From assembly GCF_030811215.1 (NCBI RefSeq), contig NZ_JAUSQM010000001.1:1054001-1118000 (forward strand): DNA of 64,000 nt, written 5' to 3'. Source of the DNA: Nocardioides massiliensis. Lineage in GTDB: Bacteria; Actinomycetota; Actinomycetes; Propionibacteriales; Nocardioidaceae. Of the stretch, positions 1 through 7,276 are shown piece after piece. The notes beneath the pieces are model-generated. The model ran no database searches and was not told the DNA's origin. It saw nothing but the letters and a program-made list of their open reading frames with translations. Both the position numbers and the translations under genes were made by a program. Each line of letters opens with the position of its first letter. The first letter of the stretch is position 1.

Positions 1-504
1 TCAGTCCGCGGAGGTCGGACCGGCGACGACGCTGCAGGCCGGCGCGGCCGCAGGATCGAGGCGCTCGAGCACCTTGGTGGTGATCGAGGCGAGCGCAGCG
101 AGCTCGTCGGCGGTGAGGTGGTCGAAGATCAGCTCCCGCACGAGTCGCGCGTGGCCCGGCGCCGCCTCCCGGATCGCCGTACGCCCGGTGTCGGAGAGGA
201 CGACGAACGCACCCCGGCCATCGGAGCTGCATTCCTCACGGCCGATGAGGCCACGGCGTTCCATGCGTTTGATGTGGTGCGAGACCCGGCTACGGTCCCA
301 GTCGAGGGCGCGCGCGAGGTCGGTGACCCGGAGCCGCTCCTCGGGGGTGTCGGTGAGATGGACCAGCACCTCGAAGTCCGGCAGTGACAGCCCGGAGTCG
401 CCCTGGAGCTGACGGTGCAGTGCGGCGGGCAGCTGCGCGTTGAGTGCCAGCCAGGCACGCCACACGGACAACTGCTCCTCGGTCAGCCACGGGGTCTCGG
501 TCAT
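1..504 (-). CDS. MarR-family transcriptional regulator
   Basis: Winged-helix DNA-binding protein of 167 residues, the usual length for MarR regulators, which bind palindromes as dimers and often respond to small phenolic or oxidising ligands. The middle shows the family pattern: LPDFEVLVHL, then LARALDWDRSRVSHHIKRM as the recognition helix and a beta wing with RGAFVVLSDTG. I start at the ATG at 504 because a TACACT hexamer on the minus strand ends 6 nt before it, which fits a leaderless transcript; a longer open frame upstream has no support. It is divergent from the YceI-like gene at 626, which it may control. The ligand cannot be told. Confidence 0.9.
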   Translation of the reverse strand: MTETPWLTEEQLSVWRAWLALNAQLPAALHRQLQGDSGLSLPDFEVLVHLTDTPEERLRVTDLARALDWDRSRVSHHIKRMERRGLIGREECSSDGRGAFVVLSDTGRTAIREAAPGHARLVRELIFDHLTADELAALASITTKVLERLDPAAAPACSVVAGPTSAD

Positions 505-625
505 GAAACCAGTGTAGCGGAATAGTTGACACGTCACGCATGTTCCGGCAGTATGTACGTGATGCGTCACCAAACCGGTGGTGCTTCCCCGACTTCCACA
601 CCACACTGACTCAAGGAGATCCCTG
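505..625. promoter_or_regulatory. Divergent promoter and possible MarR operator
   Basis: Intergenic strip between the MarR gene and the YceI-like gene. On the minus strand TACACT (516 to 511) lies 6 nt before the MarR ATG. On the plus strand TTGACA (526-531) is a good -35 candidate for the YceI-like gene, though no clear -10 follows at ideal spacing. ACGCAT (536-541) and ATGCGT (563-568) form an inverted pair inside TCAC-flanked sequence, a possible operator. AAGGAG at 613-618 is the ribosome site for the start at 626. Confidence 0.4.
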
Positions 626-1177
626 ATGACGAAGACCCTCACCGACCTGACCGGCACCTACACCCTCGACGCCGGCCACAGCCGCCTCGGGTTCGTCGCC
701 CGCCACGCGATGGTGACCAAGGTCCGCGGCGCGTTCAACGAGTTCGACGGCACCGCCACCATCGACGGCGACGACCTGTCGAAGTCCTCGGTCAACGTGA
801 CCATCCAGTCCGCGAGCATCGACACCCGCAACGAGCAGCGCGACGGCCACCTGCGCAGCAACGACTTCCTGTCGCCGGAGGAGTACCCGACCATCACGTT
901 CGTGTCGACCGGCGTGACGAAGACGGGCGACGCCAGCGTCGAGATCACCGGCGACCTCACCGTCCGCGGCGTCACCAAGTCCGTCACGATCCCCTTCGAC
1001 TACGAGGGCGCGGCTGTCGACCCGTTCGGCAACGAGCGCGTCGGCTTCGAGGGCAGCGTCGTCATCAGCCGCAAGGAGTTCGGCGTCGAGTGGAACGCCC
1101 CGCTCGAGGCCGGCGGCGTCCTGGTCAGCGACAAGGTCACCCTGGAGTTCGAGATCTCGGCCATCAAGAACGCCTGA
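626..1177 (+). CDS. YceI-family polyprenyl-binding-fold protein
   Basis: YceI proteins are small lipocalin-like beta barrels that bind polyprenoid or fatty-acyl ligands and are often linked to stress. This one has 183 residues and no signal peptide, so it is probably cytoplasmic, as in many actinobacterial members. Family marks are the opening GTYTLDAGHSRLGFVARHAM, the central RDGHLRSNDFL and the strand pattern GDLTVRGVTKSVTIPF near residues 110-125. The start at 626 follows AAGGAG by 7 nt; an in-frame ATG at 578 is rejected. A hairpin terminator follows the stop. The divergent MarR gene is the obvious candidate regulator. Confidence 0.93.
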   Translation: MTKTLTDLTGTYTLDAGHSRLGFVARHAMVTKVRGAFNEFDGTATIDGDDLSKSSVNVTIQSASIDTRNEQRDGHLRSNDFLSPEEYPTITFVSTGVTKTGDASVEITGDLTVRGVTKSVTIPFDYEGAAVDPFGNERVGFEGSVVISRKEFGVEWNAPLEAGGVLVSDKVTLEFEISAIKNA

Positions 1178-1190
1178 GCCAGCTCCCCGC

Positions 1191-1222
1191 GAACGCCCCG
1201 TCGATCCGTCGGCGGGGCGTTC
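1191..1222 (+). terminator. Hairpin terminator after YceI-like gene
   Basis: A perfect 10-bp inverted repeat, GAACGCCCCG and CGGGGCGTTC, with a 12-nt loop lies 13 nt after the stop and is followed by GGCTGTTT. Confidence 0.7.
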
Positions 1223-1260
1223 GGCTGTTTCGAGGCAACTGGCTCCGCACCCCGCCACGC

Positions 1261-1293
1261 ACGAAGCCCCAGGTCGATGACCTGGGGCTTCGT
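1261..1293 (-). terminator. Hairpin terminator of tRNA-Leu
   Basis: Perfect 15-bp inverted repeat (ACGAAGCCCCAGGTC and its complement) with a 3-nt loop, 13 nt past the 3' end of tRNA-Leu in its direction of transcription. It could also back up the YceI terminator from the other side. Confidence 0.75.
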
Positions 1294-1306
1294 TGCTGTC
1301 TCACTG

Positions 1307-1390
1307 TGCGCGAGGGGGGAGTTGAACCCCCACGCCCTTTCGGGCACACGGACCTGAACCGTGCGCGTCTGCCTATTCCGCCACTCGCGC
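1307..1390 (-). tRNA. tRNA-Leu (anticodon CAG)
   Basis: Class II tRNA of 84 nt. The acceptor stem pairs GCGCGAG with CTCGCGC, the anticodon loop reads TTCAGGT (anticodon CAG), a long variable arm GCCC-GAAA-GGGC follows, and the T arm is GGGGGTTCAACTCCCCC. The discriminator is A and CCA is not encoded. A TACCCT hexamer at 1409 to 1404 on the minus strand, with TTCGTT 18 nt further upstream, is a plausible promoter. A strong terminator lies downstream. Confidence 0.96.
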
Positions 1391-1644
1391 GAGAAGCCTG
1401 TGAAGGGTATCCCACCGGTGCCCGGGCAACGAAATCCCCCCGTCGGCGCCCTCGACCTGCCAGGCTGCGCGGGGCTCGGCGACGGTCGCGACCAGCCCCG
1501 CGAGGACCCGGCCGATACGATGCCGGATCGGATGGGTAGACCGTCCGAGGAGATCCGGCCGCCCCGGCCGGACCTTCCGCCTGCCTGACACCCCACGACG
1601 TACCCACACGACCGCGACCTGCACGATCGACCGGGAGGAGGACG
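1391..1644. promoter_or_regulatory. Intergenic region upstream of fhaA operon
   Basis: 254 bp between tRNA-Leu (minus) and fhaA (plus). It must hold the tRNA promoter (TACCCT at 1409 to 1404, minus) and the fha-pknB operon promoter. TACGAT at 1513-1518 is the best plus-strand -10 candidate, without a convincing -35. GGGAGGAGG just before 1645 is the fhaA ribosome site. Confidence 0.35.
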
Positions 1645-2394
1645 ATGGGCCGGCTGCAGCGCTTCGAGAACCGCCTCGAGCAGATGATCTCGGGTGCCTT
1701 CGCCCGCACCTTCCGATCGGCCGTCGAGCCGGTCGAGATCGCGGCGTCGTTGCAGCGCGAGGTCGACAACTCCGCGCAGATCCTGTCGCGCGACCGGCGG
1801 CTGGCGCCCAACCAGTTCCACGTGGAGCTGTCGCCGGCCGACTCGGAGCGGCTGCAGCCCTACGGCTCGACGTTGGCTCGCGAGCTCACCGACATGCTCC
1901 ACGACCACGCCGAGGAGCACTCCTATGTCTTCACCGGACCGGTGCACATCACCTTCGAGTCCTCCGAGGACCTCACGACCGGCCGGTTCCGGGTGCGCAG
2001 CCAGGCGCTGGCGTCGGTGACGCCGACCGCCGGCGCGGCGAGCGAGACCTCGGTGCAGAGTGCCGTCGCCTTCCTCGAGGTCAACGGCGTACGCCACCCG
2101 CTCCAGCCGCCGGGACTCGTCATCGGCCGCGGCACCGAGGCGGACCTGCGCGTCGCCGACCCCGGGGTGTCGCGCCGGCACGTGGAGATCCGCGTCGAGC
2201 ACGACCAGGCCGGGGGGATGCCGCACCTGTCGGCGATCGACCTCGGGTCGACCAACGGCATGGTCGTCGACGGGGAGCGCACACAGCACGCGCGCCTCAG
2301 CGACGGCTCCCACGTCAAGGTCGGCAACACCACCATGACCGTGCGCGCCGTCCGCAGTCCCGGCCGCACCTCCGGGGGGCGGTCCCATGTCTGA
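1645..2394 (+). CDS. fhaA: FhaA: DUF3662 and FHA domain protein
   Basis: FHA proteins bind phosphothreonine. FhaA is a cytoplasmic adaptor that in mycobacteria binds the phosphorylated pseudokinase attached to MurJ and so links PknB signalling to peptidoglycan precursor export. The N-terminal DUF3662 (about residues 1-115) opens with MGRLQRFENRLEQM. The C-terminal FHA domain (about 150-235) has GRGTEADLRV, GVSRRHVEI and LGSTNGMVVDG, the phosphopeptide-binding loops. At 249 residues it is much shorter than mycobacterial FhaA because the linker is reduced. GGGAGGAGG precedes the ATG. First gene of the six-gene operon; its end overlaps fhaB by 8 bp. Confidence 0.95.
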   Translation: MGRLQRFENRLEQMISGAFARTFRSAVEPVEIAASLQREVDNSAQILSRDRRLAPNQFHVELSPADSERLQPYGSTLARELTDMLHDHAEEHSYVFTGPVHITFESSEDLTTGRFRVRSQALASVTPTAGAASETSVQSAVAFLEVNGVRHPLQPPGLVIGRGTEADLRVADPGVSRRHVEIRVEHDQAGGMPHLSAIDLGSTNGMVVDGERTQHARLSDGSHVKVGNTTMTVRAVRSPGRTSGGRSHV

Positions 2395-2866
2395 GCTCAC
2401 CTTGATGCTGATCCGCTTCGCCTACCTGGCGATCCTGTGGATCTTCGTGCTCTCCGCGCTGTCGGTCATCCGCTCCGACATGTTCGGCGCCCGCGTCGAG
2501 CACAGCACCCGCGCCGAGCGCCGGGCCGCCAAGGCGGCGGCCAAGACGCGCACCAAGCCCGTACGCCGCCGGGGCGCGCCCACCCACGTCCACATCGTCG
2601 AGGGCGCCAACGCGGGGGAGTCGATCTCCCTCGACGACGCACCGCTGCTGATCGGCCGGGGGAGCGACGCGGCGATCCGGCTCGACGACGACTACGTCTC
2701 GACCCGCCACGCCCGCATCGCCGCCTCGGGCGACGCGTGGTTCGTCGAGGACCTCGGCTCCACCAACGGCACCTACCTCGGCACCCAGCGTCTGACCCAG
2801 CCCGCCACCCTCAACCTCGGCAGCCAGGTGCGGATCGGGAAGACGATCCTCGAGCTGAGGAAGTGA
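2387..2866 (+). CDS. fhaB: FhaB: membrane-anchored FHA protein
   Basis: Second phosphothreonine reader of the operon, 159 residues. A single membrane segment (about residues 6-26, LIRFAYLAILWIFVLSALSV) is followed by a basic linker rich in RRAAKAAAK and a C-terminal FHA domain (about 68-155) with IGRGSDAAI, STRHARI and LGSTNGTYLG. The mycobacterial counterpart FipA/FhaB takes part in division through FtsZ and FtsQ and is a PknB-pathway substrate. The start overlaps the end of fhaA, suggesting translational coupling; pstP begins 4 bp after the stop. Family and context leave little doubt about identity. Confidence 0.95.
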   Translation: MSELTLMLIRFAYLAILWIFVLSALSVIRSDMFGARVEHSTRAERRAAKAAAKTRTKPVRRRGAPTHVHIVEGANAGESISLDDAPLLIGRGSDAAIRLDDDYVSTRHARIAASGDAWFVEDLGSTNGTYLGTQRLTQPATLNLGSQVRIGKTILELRK

Positions 2867-2870
2867 CCGC

Positions 2871-4373
2871 GTGGTGCTGACCCTGCGGTACGCCGCCCTC
2901 TCCGACGTCGGACGCGTCCGCAAGGACAACCAGGACTCCGGCCTGGCCAGCGACTACCTCCTCGTCGTCGCCGACGGGGTCGGCGGCGCCGTGCGCGGCG
3001 ACCTGGCGAGCTCGACCGCGGTCCAGGCGCTGCGCCGCATCGCCCGCCCGGCCGGGGAGGACCTGCTCGAGGCGATGGCCGGCGGCTTCCACCGCGCCCA
3101 CGACAAGATCGCCGAGCTGGTCGAGGGCGACCCCGAGCTCGAGGGCACCAGCACCACGATCACGGCGGCGCTCTTCGACGGCGAGCGCGTCGTCATCGGA
3201 CACCTCGGCGACAGCCGGGCCTACCTCTTCCGCGACGGTGAGGTCAGCCAGCTCACCACCGACCACACGTTCGTCCAGAGCCTGATCGACGAGGGCCGCA
3301 TCACCGAGGACGAGGCGCGCACCCACCCGCACCGCAACCTCATCCTGCGCGCCGTCGACGCCGTGCACGAGACCGACCCGGACCTGTTCTATGTCGAGGT
3401 CACCGCGGGCGACCGGCTCATGCTCTGCTCCGACGGCTGCTCCGGGGTGCTCGACCGGGCCCGGCTCGCCGACATCCTCGGCACCGGCACTCCCGACTTC
3501 GCCGCCGTGGAGCTGGTGCGCGCCTCGCTGGAGGCCGGCAGCTCCGACAACGTCACCGCGGTCGTCGCCGACGTGGTCGAGACCGACGCCCCTCATGACG
3601 CGGGGCCCGCCCCGGACACGAGCGCCGCGGCCAGCACCGGCGCCATGCTGGTGGGCGCTGCTGCCGACCTGCCCCGCACCAAGGCGCCCCGCGGGCTGTT
3701 CCGCGGCCACCGCGCCGGCGACACGGGCGAGCTCGAGCCGGTGCCGGGCTCGGAGGCCGCCACCGGGCGGGGCCTGCCGTTCCTCGGTCGCCGCGCCGAG
3801 CCCGCCGAGGACCTCGACCCCGAGGAGCTGCGCTACGCCCCGCGGCCGCCGCGGCGCTGGGCCTGGCTCGGCCGGCTGGCCCTCCTCGCTCTGCTCGTGG
3901 CGCTGGTCGCCGGTGGTCTGAAGATCGGCTACGACTGGACGCAGCGGCAGTACTTCGTCGCCGCCGACGGTGACGACGTCGCGATCTTCCGCGGCGTCTC
4001 GGCAGACGTCCCCGGTGTCGAGCTCGCCTCGGTCCACGAGGCCACCGACGTGCGCGTGGACCGGCTCCCGGAGTACCGCGCCCGCCAGGTTCGCGCCGGC
4101 ATCGATGCGAGCGACCTCGACGACGCCCGCGCGATCGTCACGCGGCTCGAGCAGCTTGTCATCGAGTGCGAGCCCGAGCCGACGGACGCGCCCACCGACG
4201 GACCCAGCCCGGACCCGACCGCCCGCCCGGGTGAAGGTCCCACCACCGGACCGACCGCGCGCCCCGGTCGCCGCACGCCCGGCACCACCAGCCCCTCAGC
4301 GCCGACGACGACCAGCTCGCCCAGCCCGACCGCCGACGCCCTCGACGACCCCTGCGGCGAGGAGGCCCCGTGA
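2871..4373 (+). CDS. pstP: PstP: PP2C-type Ser/Thr protein phosphatase
   Basis: Membrane phosphatase that removes phosphates placed by PknB-type kinases. The PP2C domain (about residues 1-240) shows the metal-binding motifs VRKDNQDSG, VADGVGGAVRGD, GHLGDSRAY, CSDGCSG and SSDNVTAVV. A cytoplasmic linker leads to one membrane segment (about 327-348, LALLALLVALVAGGLKI) and an extracellular part of roughly 150 residues ending in a Pro/Thr/Ser-rich tail. The length of 500 is close to that of mycobacterial PstP. GTG start 4 bp after fhaB; the end overlaps the rodA start in GTGA. With PknB at the end of the operon it forms the reversible phosphorylation switch of this cluster. Confidence 0.96.
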   Translation: MVLTLRYAALSDVGRVRKDNQDSGLASDYLLVVADGVGGAVRGDLASSTAVQALRRIARPAGEDLLEAMAGGFHRAHDKIAELVEGDPELEGTSTTITAALFDGERVVIGHLGDSRAYLFRDGEVSQLTTDHTFVQSLIDEGRITEDEARTHPHRNLILRAVDAVHETDPDLFYVEVTAGDRLMLCSDGCSGVLDRARLADILGTGTPDFAAVELVRASLEAGSSDNVTAVVADVVETDAPHDAGPAPDTSAAASTGAMLVGAAADLPRTKAPRGLFRGHRAGDTGELEPVPGSEAATGRGLPFLGRRAEPAEDLDPEELRYAPRPPRRWAWLGRLALLALLVALVAGGLKIGYDWTQRQYFVAADGDDVAIFRGVSADVPGVELASVHEATDVRVDRLPEYRARQVRAGIDASDLDDARAIVTRLEQLVIECEPEPTDAPTDGPSPDPTARPGEGPTTGPTARPGRRTPGTTSPSAPTTTSSPSPTADALDDPCGEEAP

Positions 4374-5764
4374 GCGCCCCGCCGATGTCCCGCGCGGCCG
4401 CCCGCTCCGGCTTCATCCACCGCCGCCGCCGCGGCGCCGAGCTCGTACTGCTGCTCATGAGCCTGGCCGTGGGTGTCGGGGGGTACGCCGCCGTCGGGCT
4501 CGGCGTCGACGGGGAGGTCCCGGCCGACATCATCGGGTACGGCGGCTGGCTGGCCGCGCTGGTCCTGGCCTGCCACCTCGTGATCCGATGGACCGCGCCG
4601 TACGCCGATCCGGTCCTGCTGCCGATCGTGAGCGCGCTCAACGGCCTCGGCCTGGCGATGATCTACCGCATCGACCAGGCCAACGGCGGCTCGCTGGCCG
4701 CGCAGCAGCTGACCTGGATGACGGTCGGCGTCGTGCTGTTCATCGTCGTGCTGCTCACCCTCCAGGACCACCGGCGACTGCAGGCCTTCACCTACACCAG
4801 CGGGCTCGCGGCGATCGTGCTGCTGCTCCTTCCGCTGATGCCCGGCATCGGCACCGAGATCCGCGGCGCGCGCATCTGGATCAGCGTCGCGGGCTTCAGC
4901 TTCCAGCCCGGCGAGGTCGCCAAGGTCCTCCTGGTCATCGCGTTCGCCGGATACCTCGTGCTCCACCGCGACGCCCTGGCGCTCGCCGGGAGGCGGTTGC
5001 TGTTCATCGACCTGCCACGTGGGCGTGACCTCGGGCCGATCCTCGGCATGTGGCTGATCAGCCTCGGCATCCTGGTCTTCCAGCGCGACCTCGGCTCGAG
5101 CCTGCTGTTCTTCGGCCTCTTCCTCGTGATGCTCTACATCGCCACCGAGCGACCCGGGTGGATCGTCGTCGGCGCGCTGATGTTCCTCGGCGGCGCCGCG
5201 CTCGCCTATCAGCTCTTCGGCCACGTCCGCACCCGGGTGCTGGTCTGGCTGGACCCGTTCGGCTACGACTCCGGCTACCAGGTCATCCAGGCGATGTACG
5301 GCATGGCCTGGGGTGGTCTCGTCGGCCGCGGCTGGGGCCTGGGCGACCCGATGCAGACACCGGTGCGGGAGTCCGACTTCATCGTCGCCGCGCTGGGCGA
5401 GGAGCTCGGGCTGACCGGGGTGATCGCGATCATCCTGCTCTACGCGCTCGTCGTCGAGCGCGGCCTGCGCACGGCACTCGTCTGCCGCGACGCCTTCGGC
5501 AAGCTGGTCGCCAGCGGCCTGGCGCTCGTGCTCGCCCTGCAGGTGTTCGTCATCATCGGCGGGGTCACCAAGCTCATCCCGCTGACCGGCCTCACCACGC
5601 CCTTCCTCTCGTACGGCGGTTCGTCCCTGGTCGCCAACTGGGTGATCATCGCGCTCTTGCTGCGGATCTCCGACCAGGCCCGTCGCCCGCTGCCGGACTT
5701 CGGCACGCACGGTCCGGGGGACGACAGCGGCGACGACGCCACCCAGGTGGTGAGGATGCGATGA
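4370..5764 (+). CDS. rodA: RodA: SEDS peptidoglycan glycosyltransferase
   Basis: Polytopic SEDS protein that polymerises lipid II into glycan strands for wall elongation, working with the class B PBP encoded next. The 464 residues hold about 12 membrane segments. Family signatures are present: GARIWISVAGFSFQPGEVAK in the middle and, near the C-terminus, GLTTPFLSYGGSSLVANW. The start GTG at 4370 overlaps the pstP stop, and the end overlaps the pbpA ATG. RodA rather than FtsW is called from the operon, which matches the rodA-pbpA pair of other actinobacteria; ftsW normally lies in the dcw cluster. Confidence 0.95.
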   Translation: MSAPPMSRAAARSGFIHRRRRGAELVLLLMSLAVGVGGYAAVGLGVDGEVPADIIGYGGWLAALVLACHLVIRWTAPYADPVLLPIVSALNGLGLAMIYRIDQANGGSLAAQQLTWMTVGVVLFIVVLLTLQDHRRLQAFTYTSGLAAIVLLLLPLMPGIGTEIRGARIWISVAGFSFQPGEVAKVLLVIAFAGYLVLHRDALALAGRRLLFIDLPRGRDLGPILGMWLISLGILVFQRDLGSSLLFFGLFLVMLYIATERPGWIVVGALMFLGGAALAYQLFGHVRTRVLVWLDPFGYDSGYQVIQAMYGMAWGGLVGRGWGLGDPMQTPVRESDFIVAALGEELGLTGVIAIILLYALVVERGLRTALVCRDAFGKLVASGLALVLALQVFVIIGGVTKLIPLTGLTTPFLSYGGSSLVANWVIIALLLRISDQARRPLPDFGTHGPGDDSGDDATQVVRMR

Positions 5765-7230
5765 ACCAGCCGATCCGGCGGATGGCGGTGGCGTGTGGCG
5801 TGCTGTTCCTCGCGCTGCTGCTCAACGCGACGTACCTGCAGTACTGGCAGGCCGACGAGCTCAACACCCGCGCGGACAACAAGCGCGTGCGCGACGCGGA
5901 GTTCTCCCGGGAGCGCGGCGCGATCCTGGTCAACGGCCGGGCCATCGCGGAGAGCGAGCCGAGCGACAACGAGTACGAGTTCCAGCGCACCTACCCGCAG
6001 CCGCAGAAGTACGCCCCCATCACCGGCTACTACTCCTACATCTACGGCCGCTCCGGGATCGAGCAGACGCAGAACGAGATCCTCTCCGGCTCCGACGCGC
6101 GGCTCTTCGTCAACCGGGTGATCGACCTGCTGGGCAACCAGCAGCCGGCGGGCGGCAGCGTGTCCCTGACGCTGCGTCCGGCCGCGCAGAACGCCGCCTG
6201 GGACGGCCTCGCCGCCCTGGGTGGCGACGCGAAGGGTGCCGTCGTGGCGCTCGAGCCGGCGACCGGGAAGATCCTGGCGATGGCCACCTCGCCGTCGTAC
6301 GACCCGAACCGGCTCGCCGCCCACGACTTCCGCTCCGTGCAGGAAGCGTGGGAGCGCCTCAGCGACAACCCGACCCGGCCGATGTCCAACCGCGCCGCGC
6401 AGGAGACGTTCTCCCCGGGCTCGACCTTCAAGCTCGTCACGGCCGCCGCGGCGCTGGCGAACGGCTACGACCCGGACTCGACGGTGCGCGGCGGCTTCAC
6501 TCTCGACCTCCCGGAGACCGACCGCGATCTCCCCAACGACGGCGGGGGGAACTGCGGCGGCAACTCCATCAGCCTCACCCAGGCCCTCAAGGTCTCGTGC
6601 AACGTGTCCTTCGGCGCACTCGGTCTGGAGCTGGGCCCCGAGGCGATCGCCGAGCAGGCCGAGGCGTTCGGGTTCGGCGAGCGGCCCTTCAGCGACCTGC
6701 CGTCCGTTGCGGCCAGCCGGTTCCCGGTCGGCGAGGGCAACACCGACGGCCCCCTGGTCGCGTACGCCGCCATCGGTCAGCAGAGCGTGCAGGCCAGCCC
6801 GCTGCAGATCGCGATGGTCGCGGCCGGCATCGCCAACGGCGGCACCGTGATGACGCCGTACCTCGTCGACGAGGTGACCTCGCCCGACCTCGAGGTGCTC
6901 GACAAGACCGAGCCCACCGCGCTGCGCACGGATGCGATGACGCCGGCCAACGCCCGGGCACTGACCCAGATGATGGTCGCGACCGTCGACTCCGGCACGG
7001 GTACGCCGGCGCAGATCCCGGGCGTGGAGGTCGCCGGCAAGACCGGCACCGCGCAGCGCGGCACCGACCAGAACCCGCTCGCGTGGTTCGTCTCCTTCGC
7101 ACCCGCCGACGACCCCCAGGTCGCGGTCGCGGTGATGATCGAGGACGCCGGGGTGGCGCGCACCGACATCGCCGGCGGCCGGCTCGCCGCCCCGATCGCC
7201 AAGGCGGTCATGGAGGCGGTGCTCCAGTGA
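5761..7230 (+). CDS. pbpA: PbpA: class B penicillin-binding protein transpeptidase
   Basis: D,D-transpeptidase cross-linking peptidoglycan as partner of RodA. 489 residues: N-terminal membrane anchor (about residues 9-26, VACGVLFLALLLNATYL), dimerisation region, then a transpeptidase domain with the three active-site motifs STFK (in SPGSTFKLVTA), SCN (in KVSCNVSFG) and KTGT (in VAGKTGTAQ). The ATG at 5761 overlaps the rodA stop; the same frame stays open upstream to 5050, but that part is a shadow of rodA. 46 bp separate it from pknB, the widest gap in the operon. Confidence 0.96.
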   Translation: MNQPIRRMAVACGVLFLALLLNATYLQYWQADELNTRADNKRVRDAEFSRERGAILVNGRAIAESEPSDNEYEFQRTYPQPQKYAPITGYYSYIYGRSGIEQTQNEILSGSDARLFVNRVIDLLGNQQPAGGSVSLTLRPAAQNAAWDGLAALGGDAKGAVVALEPATGKILAMATSPSYDPNRLAAHDFRSVQEAWERLSDNPTRPMSNRAAQETFSPGSTFKLVTAAAALANGYDPDSTVRGGFTLDLPETDRDLPNDGGGNCGGNSISLTQALKVSCNVSFGALGLELGPEAIAEQAEAFGFGERPFSDLPSVAASRFPVGEGNTDGPLVAYAAIGQQSVQASPLQIAMVAAGIANGGTVMTPYLVDEVTSPDLEVLDKTEPTALRTDAMTPANARALTQMMVATVDSGTGTPAQIPGVEVAGKTGTAQRGTDQNPLAWFVSFAPADDPQVAVAVMIEDAGVARTDIAGGRLAAPIAKAVMEAVLQ

Positions 7231-7276
7231 CGACGTACGTTTCCGAGACTCCCCAAGCAGAAGGCAGGCACGGCGG

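Noticed and set aside
5050-5760. Apparent N-terminal extension of pbpA
   Set aside because: It is the shifted frame of rodA, rich in Arg and Pro. The membrane anchor of PbpA begins at the ATG at 5761.
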